A stretch of DNA of 31,029 bases from DAOUBP01 sp034432655 (GTDB lineage: Bacteria; Chloroflexota; Anaerolineae; CG2-30-64-16). Where the stretch lies: positions 1 through 31,029 of the forward strand of contig DAOUBP010000167.1 of the NCBI GenBank assembly GCA_034432655.1, in the 5' to 3' direction. A program made the translations under genes and the position numbers. The notes beneath the pieces are model-generated. The model had not been told where the DNA came from. It saw only the letters and a list, made by a program, of their open reading frames with translations, and did not search any database. Shown piece after piece: positions 20,201-27,461 of this stretch. Positions within the stretch are counted from its first letter, which is position 1; each line of letters opens with the position of its first letter.

Positions 20201-21370
20201 GAGCCCTTTGGCCGTCTTGCCCGTGGCGTCAAAGCGGATGGGGCTGGTGTCAGCCACCGGCTGGGTCGGCTGGGTCGGCTGTGTTGGTTGCGTTGGTTGT
20301 GTCGGCTGCACAGGGACGGACGGCTGTGTCGGCTGGGTGGGCTGGGCCGGCTCGGAAGGCTCTGGCTGCGCCGGCCGGGTGCGCAGTGCTTCCTCCCAGC
20401 TGTACTTGTACCTCATCGCCTGGCGGAAGTCTTCAATGACCCCGGCTTTGCCCTCAATGCCCCATTTGTCTATGTTGGGCCAACGGTACAGGATGACCGC
20501 GCGGATCACCTGGTTGCCCGGCTGGCGGTTCCACCAGTCAATCTCCCCGTACGCGCGTTGCACCCAGCTCACGTTTTCGTTGCGCCAGGCGTCGTCCTGG
20601 TCCGTCTCCGTCAGGTAAACCGGCAGGTGGCGCATGGAGCGCGGGATCGCGTTCATAAAATCCCGGTAGACGCGAAAGTTGTACTGCCGGTTCTGGAACG
20701 GTGGGTTCATGAAGGTGTCGGTGTAGATCAGCTTCGGATCCCAGCCGTGGGTATAGGCATGGATCGCCACGCCGTCGCACCGGTCCGGCCCCAAGATGGT
20801 CAAGATGTCTTCCAGATATTTGACCCAGTCGCCGTTGGGATTGCCGTCGTAGACTGTCTGGTTGTTCCACGGCGCCACCGCGCCGACGATCACCTGGTCG
20901 TTCTGGCGGCCGGGCAGCGCTTTGATCGCATCCCGGCATTGGCGGTAGCAGTTGGCGTACATGCCGGGCAAGATCACCTCGCCGGGGTTCACCAGCCGCG
21001 GCGGGTTGGTGCTGCGGTCGTATTGCACGCCAGGCCGCTCAACCGCAAAGTTCATCTCATTGCCGATGATCCAGATGTGGCAACCCTTGGAGTTGCGCAC
21101 GAAGTTGGCGCACCGTTGGGCGAACTCGCGGTAACGGTTGGAAAAGGGCAGGGTGCCGTGCGGCTCGTAACCGTTGTTGAGCCGGACGATGATGCCAAAC
21201 CCTTGATCTGCCCAGCGACTGTAGTCCCCTCCCTGCTGGTTGTTCGGGTCATTGCCCAGCGCCTCGGTGAACAGCACCCAGCCGTAGATGCCCGCCTGGG
21301 CCATGATGTGTTCACCCCCCGGGTCGTGCAGCCCGTAAAGGTAGGGGGAATCGTTTAATGGTCGGGGCAT
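17300..21370 (-). CDS. Multidomain protein: glycosidase-like barrel, three amidase_2/PGRP-like domains, coiled coils
   Basis: 1356 residues. Residues 1-330 look like a clan-A glycoside hydrolase barrel with putative acid/base E105 (IIGNE) and nucleophile E255 (VYLTE). A PTQ-repeat linker (~340-372) and an uncharacterised module (~380-447) follow. Three amidase_2-like domains come next: A 472-627, B 702-857, C 1082-1245. Only C keeps the zinc set: H1112 or H1113 (HHTA), H1213 (LGHKEF) and C1223 (TSCPG). In A and B the later His and Cys are V600/S608 and V830/S838, so these are probably non-catalytic binding modules. Coiled coils lie at ~645-690 and ~890-1066. The C-terminal ~100 residues are unassigned. 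No signal peptide is seen although substrates should be cell-wall glycans. The ATG at 21370 has AGGAGG 10 nt upstream. The annotation as wall-active is inference. Confidence 0.85.
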   Translation of the reverse strand: MPRPLNDSPYLYGLHDPGGEHIMAQAGIYGWVLFTEALGNDPNNQQGGDYSRWADQGFGIIVRLNNGYEPHGTLPFSNRYREFAQRCANFVRNSKGCHIWIIGNEMNFAVERPGVQYDRSTNPPRLVNPGEVILPGMYANCYRQCRDAIKALPGRQNDQVIVGAVAPWNNQTVYDGNPNGDWVKYLEDILTILGPDRCDGVAIHAYTHGWDPKLIYTDTFMNPPFQNRQYNFRVYRDFMNAIPRSMRHLPVYLTETDQDDAWRNENVSWVQRAYGEIDWWNRQPGNQVIRAVILYRWPNIDKWGIEGKAGVIEDFRQAMRYKYSWEEALRTRPAQPEPSEPAQPTQPTQPSVPVQPTQPTQPTQPTQPTQPVADTSPIRFDATGKTAKGLFAAFHRQYGLDLTGYPITDEYIHPESGLKTQDWQRVSMEEWQGAVRLRLVGQEAAELRERVRRLERQIERLQSGAGGPVEPEITDIAAQLPRDAAGFVKRPLTAIKYIVINHTGVRPEVGAERVAQAQRARWPGIVGQYFITGEGRIQQTNPIDEVVSGDQGWIYNGINVYVAGNFDETTPSEAQLTALAQLCAWLLYKYNLPEDAIKGVSEFIVTRSPGLQWLQGQRWKDKLLEKVRAVPSVPAGPGVPSVPSVDTAQLEMLRSQISALQAQLDDLQARLAASEQQRAQLQAQLEALLKAGPAPAKLPKPAITDISLQLPRNDGAMKQRPLSQIKYIVLNHTAVDPSVPAERIAVAHQRRWGAILYQYLITGEGNILQTNPLDQVVDLTQPWIAGGVNIAVAGNFTAEVPTPAQLRAAATLIAWLMQEHQIPTANIKGVSEFIVTQSPGTQWLQGKRWKDMLLAEVAAVQATVPTGPTTPTTPTTPTTPTTPPTPGEAATIAALRAQVTQLQTALNQALARVTALQQERDRLLAQLREPAPNEAQLVKQVQTLTQQVQTLTAEKTTLAQQVQTLTGEKATLSQQVQALTNDKTTLTKQVQTLTSEKLGLSQQVQALTNDKAALTKQVQTLTTEKSGLSQQVQTLSQQLSAAAQEKQTLTKKISDLEARIAQLQTGSGPAVPAGPAGVRPPEIINIADKLPKHPTLKYDRRTLDKITHLAIHHTAAPANVTPERIAQYHVGKDWPGMGYHFYVTPDGTIYQTNELETISYHVYQQNHYAVGITIAGNFVNGAVPTPRQIEQVGHLVAWLMQKLNIPLKNVLGHKEFPQNATSCPGSDWNTGQNWKTQVLNRVKAVQAGQTAAPAKTIGHYMLFWQRADSWAREDWAAATNYFARFRPTAGFSPDDAKQAEYVTIVGGVAGVPYEVEQMLIAAGCKVERLAGVDFADTKRMLDELASSGRRFKTFNV
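18251..18565 (-). repeat. 42-bp tandem repeats encoding a 14-residue coiled-coil unit
   Basis: About seven copies of a 14-residue unit of the form QQVQTLT-EK-LT-, residues ~936-1040 of the amidase protein. Two heptads per unit fit a parallel coiled coil. Near-identity between DNA units (for example TTGGTCAGGGCCTGCACC recurring) suggests recent expansion by slippage or unequal recombination. Confidence 0.8.
18719..18772 (-). repeat. PTT codon repeat (linker)
   Basis: 9-bp units encoding PTT repeated about six times, residues ~867-884, linking amidase domain B to the long coiled coil. Typical of an extracellular Pro/Thr linker. Confidence 0.75.
20261..20344 (-). repeat. PTQ codon repeat (linker)
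   Basis: 9-bp units encoding PTQ, residues ~343-370, interrupted once by SVPV. Flexible linker between the glycosidase-like barrel and the rest of the protein. Confidence 0.75.
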
Positions 21371-21437
21371 TGCTCCCTTTCCTCCTCGGTGACCGACCGG
21401 GACTTGTAACGTTACTTTGCGACATTCACTTCCAATG

Positions 21438-21487
21438 CGCAAACGTCAGGTTGCGAAAGGAATGCCGCGTTACGAATAGACCGCCCA
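21438..21487 (-). repeat. Dispersed ~50-nt element in the amidase gene leader
   Basis: On the minus strand it reads TGGGCGGTCTATTC (21487-21474), then GTAACGCGGCATTCC, then TTTCGCAA-C-CTGACGTTTGCG (21458-21438). It matches 10793-10841 over its length and 7321-7334 over its first 14 nt. It lies between the predicted transcription start (~21508) and the start codon of the amidase gene. Confidence 0.65.
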
Positions 21488-21514
21488 AATTAACGTGTGT
21501 ATTGCTGGATGCAG

Positions 21515-21543
21515 ATTATACACGAAGATGGAAAAGATGTCTA
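21515..21543 (-). promoter_or_regulatory. Promoter of the amidase/PDZ operon
   Basis: On the minus strand TAGACA (21543-21538), 17-nt spacer, TATAAT (21520-21515). Predicted leader about 140 nt, containing the dispersed element. Confidence 0.75.
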
Positions 21544-21562
21544 TGCCGCCGCTGTACCTTCT

Positions 21563-21592
21563 TTGCGCAAACATCAACCACGGGGGTATAAT
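21563..21592 (+). promoter_or_regulatory. Promoter of the MBL-fold gene
   Basis: TTGCGC (21563-21568), 18-nt spacer, TATAAT (21587-21592). Transcription near 21599 leaves a short leader and rules out the in-frame ATGs at or before 21591 as start codons. Confidence 0.75.
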
Positions 21593-21626
21593 GGTCACGC
21601 AAAAGTCATCCTTGGGGAGGCAACGC

Positions 21627-22271
21627 GTGGATATTGATTGGTTCGGCCAATCCTGTTTTCGCATCCGTGAAGGCGCGGTGACCGTGGTGACCGACCCTTA
21701 CGACAAAAGCATCGGTTACACTTTGCCGCGGTTGCGCGCCGATATCGTCACGGTGAGCCACGATGCGCCGGGGCACGCCAACGCGGCGGCGGTCAAGGGG
21801 GATCCGAAGGTGCTGACGCGGCCCGGCGAATACGAGATAAAAGGGGTCTTCATCACCGGCATCCAGTCGTGGCGCGGGCCCGGCGCCAGGGGGGAGGCCA
21901 AAGAAGAGAACACCATCTTTGTCTTCGAGTTCGGCGACCTGACCGTGTGTCATCTGGGGGATTTGAGCCGTGTGCTGACGCAGGCCCAGGTCGAGTCCAT
22001 GCCCGGCATAGACATCCTGATGGTGCCGGTGGGCGGGGGCAGCGCGCTGGACGCGGATAAGGCCGCCGAGGTGATCAGCCAGCTGGAGCCTCGCATCGTG
22101 ATCCCCATGCACTATCTTACCCCTTATGTAAACTTACCCCTGGATCCACTGGGCAAATTCCTGAAAGAAATGGGCGTGGCCGATCAACCGCCCATGGACT
22201 CGCTACGGGTGACCCGGTCACAACTGCCCGAGGAGACGCAGGTGGTAGTGTTGGCCTGCAAACAGGGTTAG
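21627..22271 (+). CDS. MBL-fold (UlaG/Lactamase_B_3-like) protein with altered metal motif
   Basis: 214 residues. The fold is shown by VDIDWFGQSCFRIR at the start, DIVTVSHDAPGH, GPGEYEI-like RPGEYEIKGVFITGI, HLGD, VLMVPVGGG-type text and IVIPMHY. In canonical members the first motif is H-x-H-x-D-H; here it is H-D-A-P-G-H, so the second His and the Asp are replaced. The usual GHSCF is GQSCF. The later Asp (HLGD) and His (MHY) remain. Either only one metal is bound or the protein is not a hydrolase. Start: GTG 21627 with GGGGAGG 6 nt upstream; longer frames overlap the promoter. It is followed after 22 nt by the TPR lipoprotein gene. Substrate unknown. Confidence 0.85.
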   Translation: MDIDWFGQSCFRIREGAVTVVTDPYDKSIGYTLPRLRADIVTVSHDAPGHANAAAVKGDPKVLTRPGEYEIKGVFITGIQSWRGPGARGEAKEENTIFVFEFGDLTVCHLGDLSRVLTQAQVESMPGIDILMVPVGGGSALDADKAAEVISQLEPRIVIPMHYLTPYVNLPLDPLGKFLKEMGVADQPPMDSLRVTRSQLPEETQVVVLACKQG

Positions 22272-22293
22272 CGTTTTGTCGAAGGAGGCCCCC

Positions 22294-22992
22294 ATGTCCG
22301 CCTTGCGAGTCAGTTTGTTGCGCACCGTGGCCTTCCTGGTGGCGTTCGGCGGATGGGCTCTGGCGGCCTGCGGCGGCGGCCCCACGGCAGCCACGCCCGC
22401 CGTCCCCCCCACCCCGGCCACCGAGGTGCGGCAGTTGCTCAGCGCCGGCCAGGCCGCGTTGGAGGCCGGCAATCTGGCCGGGGCCGAGAAGTATTACCGG
22501 GATGCGGCCGCGGCGGATCCGCGCTCAGCCGACGCCCAATTTGGGCTGGGCAACGCATTGGTGCGACAGGGCCGGCTGGCCGAAGCCGAGGCCGCTTACA
22601 AGGCGGCCCTGGCGCTGGACCCCAATCATTCGGCCGCCCATGCCAACCTGGGGGTGGTTTACTACCAGCAGGGCAACCTGTCCGCTGCCGCGCAAGCGTA
22701 CCAGACGGCGTTACGCATCAAGCCGGACGACGCGCCGACCGTCTATCTGCTGGCCGCCGTGCGCATCCAGGAAAACAACCTGACCGAGGCAGAGCGGCTG
22801 TTGAACCAGGCCAAGAGCCTCGATCCCAGGCTGCCGGAGGTCTACTATGGCCTGGGCGTTGTGTACAAGCTGCGGGGCCAGAAGGACGCGGCCATCGCCG
22901 CGTTCGAGAAGTTTCTGGAGATCGGCCCGGGCCAGGACCCGGCGGCCGTGGACTACGCCAAGGCTGAGCTGCGCGAGCTGCGAGGGGAGTAG
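22294..22992 (+). CDS. TPR-repeat lipoprotein
   Basis: 232 residues. The N-terminal signal ends in a lipobox (WALAAC), so it is probably lipid-anchored outside the cytoplasmic membrane. An Ala/Pro/Thr linker follows, then about five tetratricopeptide repeats (residues ~45-225), each with the pattern A--YY--AL-LDP----A---LG-V. TPRs mediate protein-protein contacts; no enzymatic motif is seen. The start is ATG 22294, with AAGGAGG 5 nt upstream. It is in an operon with the MBL-fold gene and ends 16 nt from the convergent transglutaminase-like gene. Confidence 0.88.
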   Translation: MSALRVSLLRTVAFLVAFGGWALAACGGGPTAATPAVPPTPATEVRQLLSAGQAALEAGNLAGAEKYYRDAAAADPRSADAQFGLGNALVRQGRLAEAEAAYKAALALDPNHSAAHANLGVVYYQQGNLSAAAQAYQTALRIKPDDAPTVYLLAAVRIQENNLTEAERLLNQAKSLDPRLPEVYYGLGVVYKLRGQKDAAIAAFEKFLEIGPGQDPAAVDYAKAELRELRGE

Positions 22993-23008
22993 ATCTCTGC
23001 TCCTCCCC

Positions 23009-25354
23009 TTACACCCCTTCCACCGGCGCCAGGCCTAACCGCCGGTACACCACCCCGAGCAGCCAGCGCTGCCAGAGGACCGGCTGCAGCGCCAGCCACG
23101 CCTCGACCGTTGACCGCAGCGCCTCCGGCGGCGGTTGTTGGCGGCCGTATTGCTGGGCGACGAACAGATCAGTGATCGTGCTGATAACCGGGGCGGCTTC
23201 GGGCAGCGCCTGGGCAAAAGCTGTGGCCCGTTCCAACGGCGTCTGGCTGGCCTGCCACGGGATCTTCATCCGGCCGGCCCACAGACCCAGCGCGGCGAAC
23301 AGCCGCATCACGGCCGCGCTATCACGGAACAGAGCGGCGCGCCGCTCCCGCACCGCCCACCAGCCACCGGCGGCCAATGTCACCACCGCCACTACGATCC
23401 CCAGCCATCGCCAATCCCGGTTCGGCTGCACCGGCGTCGGCGGGACCGGCACGTTCTCCTCCACCAGGCCCCCGGCGAAATCATCGAGCAGCGGCTGGTC
23501 GCGGTTGGTCAAAGGGTTGCGCACATCGGGCCCCAAGGTGTTGTCCTCCGGGCCGGGGGTCGGCTCGGGGGTGGGGCGCGGCAGAGGCGGCTCAGAGGCG
23601 GTCGGCTCAAATTGCACCCACCCGTAGGCGGGGAAGAAAACCTCGGGCCAGGCGTGCGCGTTGCGCTCCAGCACGCGGTAAGCGATCGGGGTTTGGGGAC
23701 CCTGCCGTTCGTCTTCATTCAAGATCTGGCCCGGCGTATAGCCGACCACATAACGTGCCGGCACGCCCACGGCCCGCAGCATCACCACCATGGCGCTGGC
23801 GTAGTAATCACAATAGCCCTGTTGCACATCGAACAGGAAGTAGGCCACGCCGTCGGCTTCCGGCGGCGGCGCGGCGATCTGTTGATTGTAGGTATACGTG
23901 CGCAGGAAGGACTCCAGCGCGGTGGCCTTGTCGTAGGGGTTGTCGTAGGCCGCGGTCACCTGGACGGCCAGCTCGCGGACGCGTGTCGGCAAGTTCTCGG
24001 GCAGCTGCAGGTAGCGCTCGCGCACCCATGCGGGATAGTCGGTCCCGGCCGCGCGCAACCGGTCCGGCGACGCGTCCGAGACCGCTGAGGTTACCTGATA
24101 GGGGCCATGGCGGGCCAGGTCCACGCGGCTGCGCAACAGAGAGATGACCCGCTCCTCGTTTGAGCCGGTGACCGGCGTGTACTCGGCGTTGACCGGCACG
24201 CTGACGCGCAGAGGTTGCGGCGGCGCGAAAACGGTCTCCTGGCTCAGCTCCAGGGAGCGAATGGTCGCCGTGATCTCGCGGGTGCGCGCGAAACGGGGTT
24301 CCCCCAGCGGCTCGTCGCTGGCGAGCACAGCGACGTCGGCATCGGTGTTGATCCAGCCGCGGCCTGTGTAGGTATCATACGCGACGGCGCGCCAGTAGGT
24401 GCGCTCCTTGGTAGTGGCCTCGAAGATGGGGCGATCGGTCAGGGAGACCGGCCCGCCCAACGCGGTGGTCTTATTGAAGGCTGTCACCGGCACAGCCACC
24501 GTGCCGTAGTTCAGCGATTGATACATCCGGTTCCAGGTCTCTTCGAACCTCTTCCACGGCTCCCGAAAAGGCTGCAGCAAGCGGTCAACAGTCACGTTCT
24601 CGGCCGCGCTGGGCAACGCCCAGGCCAGGGTCAGCACGATGATGGTGAAAACCAGACCGGCGCGCAAAAAGTCCAGGACGATGTCGGGCGCATAACGCAC
24701 CCGGCCTAACTGCCAGCGCGTCTCGTTGCGGGCCAGCTCCAGGCGGATGGCCAGCAATAAGACCGTCCCCAGATAGACCACCAGGAACCCGGTCAGATCT
24801 TTGGTCGAGTAGTACGCGTTGACCAGCAGCGCAATGCCGGCCGGGAGGGCGGCGTGGAGCAGGCGTTGGTGGCGGATCAGACTCCAGATGGCCAGGTAGC
24901 CGATCCACCAGCCCAGGAAGGTGATCTGGGTGACGAAGATCAGGTTATCAGCGCTGGCCGTGCCGCTGATGAGCGCTGCAATCCACTCCGCATTGCGCGT
25001 CACCAGTTCACGCACCGCTTCATGCCGGGTGAGGCCCGGGAACACCAGGTGATGGAATAGGGTGCCGATCCAGGCCAGGCTGGCCAGCAAGCTATACACG
25101 GCCGGGAAAAGGCCCTCCCAGCGCGTCAGCGAGAGCACGAAGGCCAGCAACGCGCCGCCCAATACGGCCAGCCGCACCAGCTCCAGTCCCTCGCTCCAGG
25201 CCGCCATGTACAGCGCTTCGGTCATGGCCAGCAGCATCACCAGGCCCAGGATGAGGGTCCACCAGCCGCCCCCGCGTGCCAGCCGCGCGGCCGGGGTGGC
25301 CGGCACGTCCGGCGGCTCGGACAGGGCGGTCAGGGCGCCGATAGATGTAGCCAT
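23009..25354 (-). CDS. Transglutaminase-like membrane protein (DUF3488/TgpA type)
   Basis: 781 residues. The first ~260 residues hold several hydrophobic helices. A large extracytoplasmic region follows, with a papain-like transglutaminase core: C515 (QQGYCDYYAS), H567 (NAHAWPE) and the following GWVQFEPTAS, where the usual third residue is Glu or Asp. A Pro-rich stretch precedes another membrane helix near 650 (WLGIVVAVVTLAAGGWWAV), and a cytosolic C-terminal domain like DUF4129 ends the protein. Proteins of this kind are thought to crosslink or cleave amide bonds at the cell surface; no substrate can be assigned. The start is ATG 25354, with AGGA 7 nt upstream. It lies 8 nt after the SCO1664-like gene, last of a five-gene leftward cluster. 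Confidence 0.9.
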   Translation of the reverse strand: MATSIGALTALSEPPDVPATPAARLARGGGWWTLILGLVMLLAMTEALYMAAWSEGLELVRLAVLGGALLAFVLSLTRWEGLFPAVYSLLASLAWIGTLFHHLVFPGLTRHEAVRELVTRNAEWIAALISGTASADNLIFVTQITFLGWWIGYLAIWSLIRHQRLLHAALPAGIALLVNAYYSTKDLTGFLVVYLGTVLLLAIRLELARNETRWQLGRVRYAPDIVLDFLRAGLVFTIIVLTLAWALPSAAENVTVDRLLQPFREPWKRFEETWNRMYQSLNYGTVAVPVTAFNKTTALGGPVSLTDRPIFEATTKERTYWRAVAYDTYTGRGWINTDADVAVLASDEPLGEPRFARTREITATIRSLELSQETVFAPPQPLRVSVPVNAEYTPVTGSNEERVISLLRSRVDLARHGPYQVTSAVSDASPDRLRAAGTDYPAWVRERYLQLPENLPTRVRELAVQVTAAYDNPYDKATALESFLRTYTYNQQIAAPPPEADGVAYFLFDVQQGYCDYYASAMVVMLRAVGVPARYVVGYTPGQILNEDERQGPQTPIAYRVLERNAHAWPEVFFPAYGWVQFEPTASEPPLPRPTPEPTPGPEDNTLGPDVRNPLTNRDQPLLDDFAGGLVEENVPVPPTPVQPNRDWRWLGIVVAVVTLAAGGWWAVRERRAALFRDSAAVMRLFAALGLWAGRMKIPWQASQTPLERATAFAQALPEAAPVISTITDLFVAQQYGRQQPPPEALRSTVEAWLALQPVLWQRWLLGVVYRRLGLAPVEGV

Positions 25355-25362
25355 AACATTTC

Positions 25363-26148
25363 CTAGATCAACGGCCACGGGTAAGCTCGTCGGTCCTCAG
25401 GCGGGTCCGGGAAGCGGCCCGCGGCCAGGAGCGCCTCGGTGCGCTGGCGCAACGCGGCGATCTCGCCGTTGTACAGCAACTCGGAAAGCGCGGCGACCAA
25501 AGGGCTATCGGGTGCGCGCAGCGTGTCCGCCAGCCGGGCCAGGTCGGCCTCCAGATCGGAGGGCAGCGGCTCGCCGGCAAAGTCCCAGATCACCGTGCGC
25601 AGTTTGACATCGGCATGGAAGCACAATGCCTGATCAATGGCCAGGATGCACCCGGCGGCCAAACGCAGACAGTGGCCGCTTTTACGATCGGCGTTGTTGG
25701 TGATCACATCGAACAGGCAAAGAGCCTGCAGGCTTTGGCGAAAAGCTGGCTCTTCCCGGAAGGTGAAGTAGTGGGCATCCTGGTCTACGGCCACAAAGAG
25801 CTGCACCGAACCCCGGCCATGCGGCCCGCCCCGCAGCACCGCCGGCGGCACGAAATGCCAGCCCAGCGCGCGCGACACCAGGTAAGCTGCCACCTCCCGC
25901 TTGCCCAGGGTGCCGCGCGGGAAATCCCACAGTGGCCGTTCCCCGCGGGCCGGTTTGTAGATCACCTGGACGGCTGCCTGGCCGTCGCTGACCTGCCCCA
26001 GGAAAGTGTAATTTGAGCTCCACGGCATCAGGCCGATGAGCGTCATCTCCCCCCGGGCCAGGAGTGTGAGCAGCCGGTCGTTTTCCGGGCCCTCCGTGGG
26101 CCACGGCACGCCCTGGCATTGTGCCGCGAAAAGCGTTTGACCTGGCAT
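25363..26148 (-). CDS. SCO1664 family protein (distant PI3/PI4-kinase-like fold)
   Basis: 261 residues. It matches the TIGR03843 family, known from Actinobacteria and Chloroflexi and distantly similar to phosphatidylinositol 3/4-kinases. Family marks: LLARGEMTLIGLMPWSSNYTFLG near the N-terminus, VIYKPARGERPLWDFP (a Lys in a nucleotide-binding-like strand), REVAAYLVSRALGW, and the kinase-like core LFDVITNNADRKSGHC followed by ILAIDQALCFH, in which D and N residues resemble the catalytic and metal-binding loops. Whether it phosphorylates anything is unproven. The chosen start, ATG 26148, is 4 nt after the DUF3090 stop; a longer frame to 26223 would overlap that gene by 71 nt. In Actinobacteria the same three families are neighbours. 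Confidence 0.85.
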   Translation of the reverse strand: MPGQTLFAAQCQGVPWPTEGPENDRLLTLLARGEMTLIGLMPWSSNYTFLGQVSDGQAAVQVIYKPARGERPLWDFPRGTLGKREVAAYLVSRALGWHFVPPAVLRGGPHGRGSVQLFVAVDQDAHYFTFREEPAFRQSLQALCLFDVITNNADRKSGHCLRLAAGCILAIDQALCFHADVKLRTVIWDFAGEPLPSDLEADLARLADTLRAPDSPLVAALSELLYNGEIAALRQRTEALLAAGRFPDPPEDRRAYPWPLI

Positions 26149-26152
26149 CGGA

Positions 26153-26746
26153 TCAGTGCAAGAGATCTCCGGTTTGGCGATCGCGCGCGCTGACCGGCAT
26201 GCAGAAGTGGCCGGTTTCGTCAATGGGCTCGTCGCACACAGGACAATAGGGCCGTCCGGCGGCCACCACCTGCTCCGTATGCTGGCTCAGCAGCAGCGCC
26301 TGCCCGCGCGTGGTGTAGATCCGGTGGCCGCTCTCGTCCAGATCGTCTTCGGCGTCGGGGTCCAACTGCAGAGATCTGATGTCAATCAAAGTGAGCACGA
26401 CCAGATCGTGGATACGGTCATATCCCAGCCCCACCTTGCCCACCCGGAAGAGCGGTATCACCGGCTCGCTCAACGCCAGGTTGGGCTGCGCAGCGACCAG
26501 CGGTTCATGCAGCTCTGGGAACTCCCGGCGGATATCGGCCAGCAGTTGCGGCAACTGCCGGGCCAGGACCAGGGCCTGGCGCCGGCCCAACACCCACGAG
26601 AAGATGTCGGGGCCGAACTGCGCTTGCAGCACGTAGACGCGCTGTTGCGGATCACCCAGGGTGCCGGTGGTGATACGGGTCACCGGGTACGCGTCGTCGT
26701 TGTCCAGATAAAGCATAACCGCAAATGAAGGGAAGCTGTCTCTCAT
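26153..26746 (-). CDS. DUF3090 family protein
   Basis: 197 residues. It resembles TIGR03847: ITTGTLGDPQQRVYVLQAQFG near the N-terminus, then WVLGRRQALVLARQLPQLL, a central FRVGKVGLGYDRIHDLVVL, an acidic DPDAEDDLDE, and a C-terminal CPVCDEPIDETGHFC that could bind zinc (three Cys and a His). Function is unknown. It is the middle member of the conserved trio with a histidine phosphatase and the SCO1664-like protein. No good ribosome binding site is visible before ATG 26746 or the alternative ATG 26716; the family N-terminus favours one of these two. It lies 52 nt after the phosphatase gene. Confidence 0.85.
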   Translation of the reverse strand: MRDSFPSFAVMLYLDNDDAYPVTRITTGTLGDPQQRVYVLQAQFGPDIFSWVLGRRQALVLARQLPQLLADIRREFPELHEPLVAAQPNLALSEPVIPLFRVGKVGLGYDRIHDLVVLTLIDIRSLQLDPDAEDDLDESGHRIYTTRGQALLLSQHTEQVVAAGRPYCPVCDEPIDETGHFCMPVSARDRQTGDLLH

Positions 26747-26798
26747 AGTTTGTATGTTGATTCTAGCGCAGTCAGCGGGCCGGCTGCCGCAATCTAGC

Positions 26799-27461
26799 TC
26801 ACGGTTGTGTCGGGCTGGCGGACGGCGCGGCCTCGGCCGGCGGTGGCGGCAGATGGGCGCAGTCGTTCAGCCGCAGCAGCCGCGTGCGCCAGGGGGTGAA
26901 CTCCAGCTCGGTGATGGAGGCCGGCGCCACCTCCAGCCGTTGGAACAAATCCAATCCCATGCCCAGGTAGTAGGCGACGGCCAGCTTGATCGGGTCGCTG
27001 TGCGACACCACCGCGATGGCCTGGCCGGGGTGCGCGGCCTGGAGCCTTTCCAGGGTGGCGATCATGCGTGCCTGGATCTCGGCCATGCTCTCGCCGCCAG
27101 GGAAACGGAAGCGGCTGGGGTGTACCTGCACCTGCTTCCAGGTCTCGGCCTTGCTCAGCTCCTCCAGCGGCTGGCCCGTCCATGCGCCGCAATCGCTCTC
27201 GCTGAGGCCGTCCAGATAGTGCACGGCCAGGCCCAGGCGTTGGGCCAGGGGGGCTGCTGTTTCGGCAGTCCGTTCCAGTGGGCTGCTGTAGATGGCTGCC
27301 AGCTGCGTGGTGGCCAGCCTCTCGGCCAGGGCTGCGGCCTGGGCCTGGCCCTGGGCATTCAGGTGGACGCCGGGCGTGCGGCCGGCCAGCAAGCCCTTCT
27401 GGATGTAGTCATTGATCCCGTGGCGGATCAACAGAATGCGAGTCGGTGTTTCGGTTGTCAT
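26799..27461 (-). CDS. Histidine phosphatase (MSMEG_4193-like)
   Basis: 220 residues. Phosphoglycerate-mutase-like fold: the phosphohistidine motif LLIRHGIND (H14), AIYSSPLERTAETA, a likely acid/base region with SESDCGAWTG, GGESMAEIQARM, and the second catalytic His in AVVSHSDPIK. The variant fits the TIGR03848 group that accompanies DUF3090 and SCO1664 proteins. The C-terminus is a short Pro-rich tail. Substrate unknown; a phosphatase next to a kinase-like fold suggests reversible phosphorylation, which is inference. The start ATG 27461 lies inside the end of the ParB-like gene (53-nt overlap), suggesting translational coupling. Confidence 0.9.
   Translation of the reverse strand: MTTETPTRILLIRHGINDYIQKGLLAGRTPGVHLNAQGQAQAAALAERLATTQLAAIYSSPLERTAETAAPLAQRLGLAVHYLDGLSESDCGAWTGQPLEELSKAETWKQVQVHPSRFRFPGGESMAEIQARMIATLERLQAAHPGQAIAVVSHSDPIKLAVAYYLGMGLDLFQRLEVAPASITELEFTPWRTRLLRLNDCAHLPPPPAEAAPSASPTQP

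Noticed and set aside
20261..20344. PTQ and PTT repeats as part of the heptamer phenomenon
   Set aside because: They are 9-bp codon-phase repeats encoding ordinary linkers, unrelated to the 7-nt families.
17594..21358. Two long plus-strand frames (17594-19318 and 19343-21358) opposite the amidase gene
   Set aside because: Both are low-complexity mirror frames (LL/GQ- and V/P-rich) of the repetitive minus-strand gene; no start signals.
21495..21626. 44-residue N-terminal extension of the MBL-fold protein
   Set aside because: It spans both divergent promoters, and the GTG at 21627 has a near-perfect ribosome binding site and starts the fold directly.
26149..26223. 25-residue extension of the SCO1664-like protein
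   Set aside because: It would overlap the DUF3090 coding end by 71 nt and is simply that gene read in another frame; the ATG at 26148 is 4 nt after its stop.
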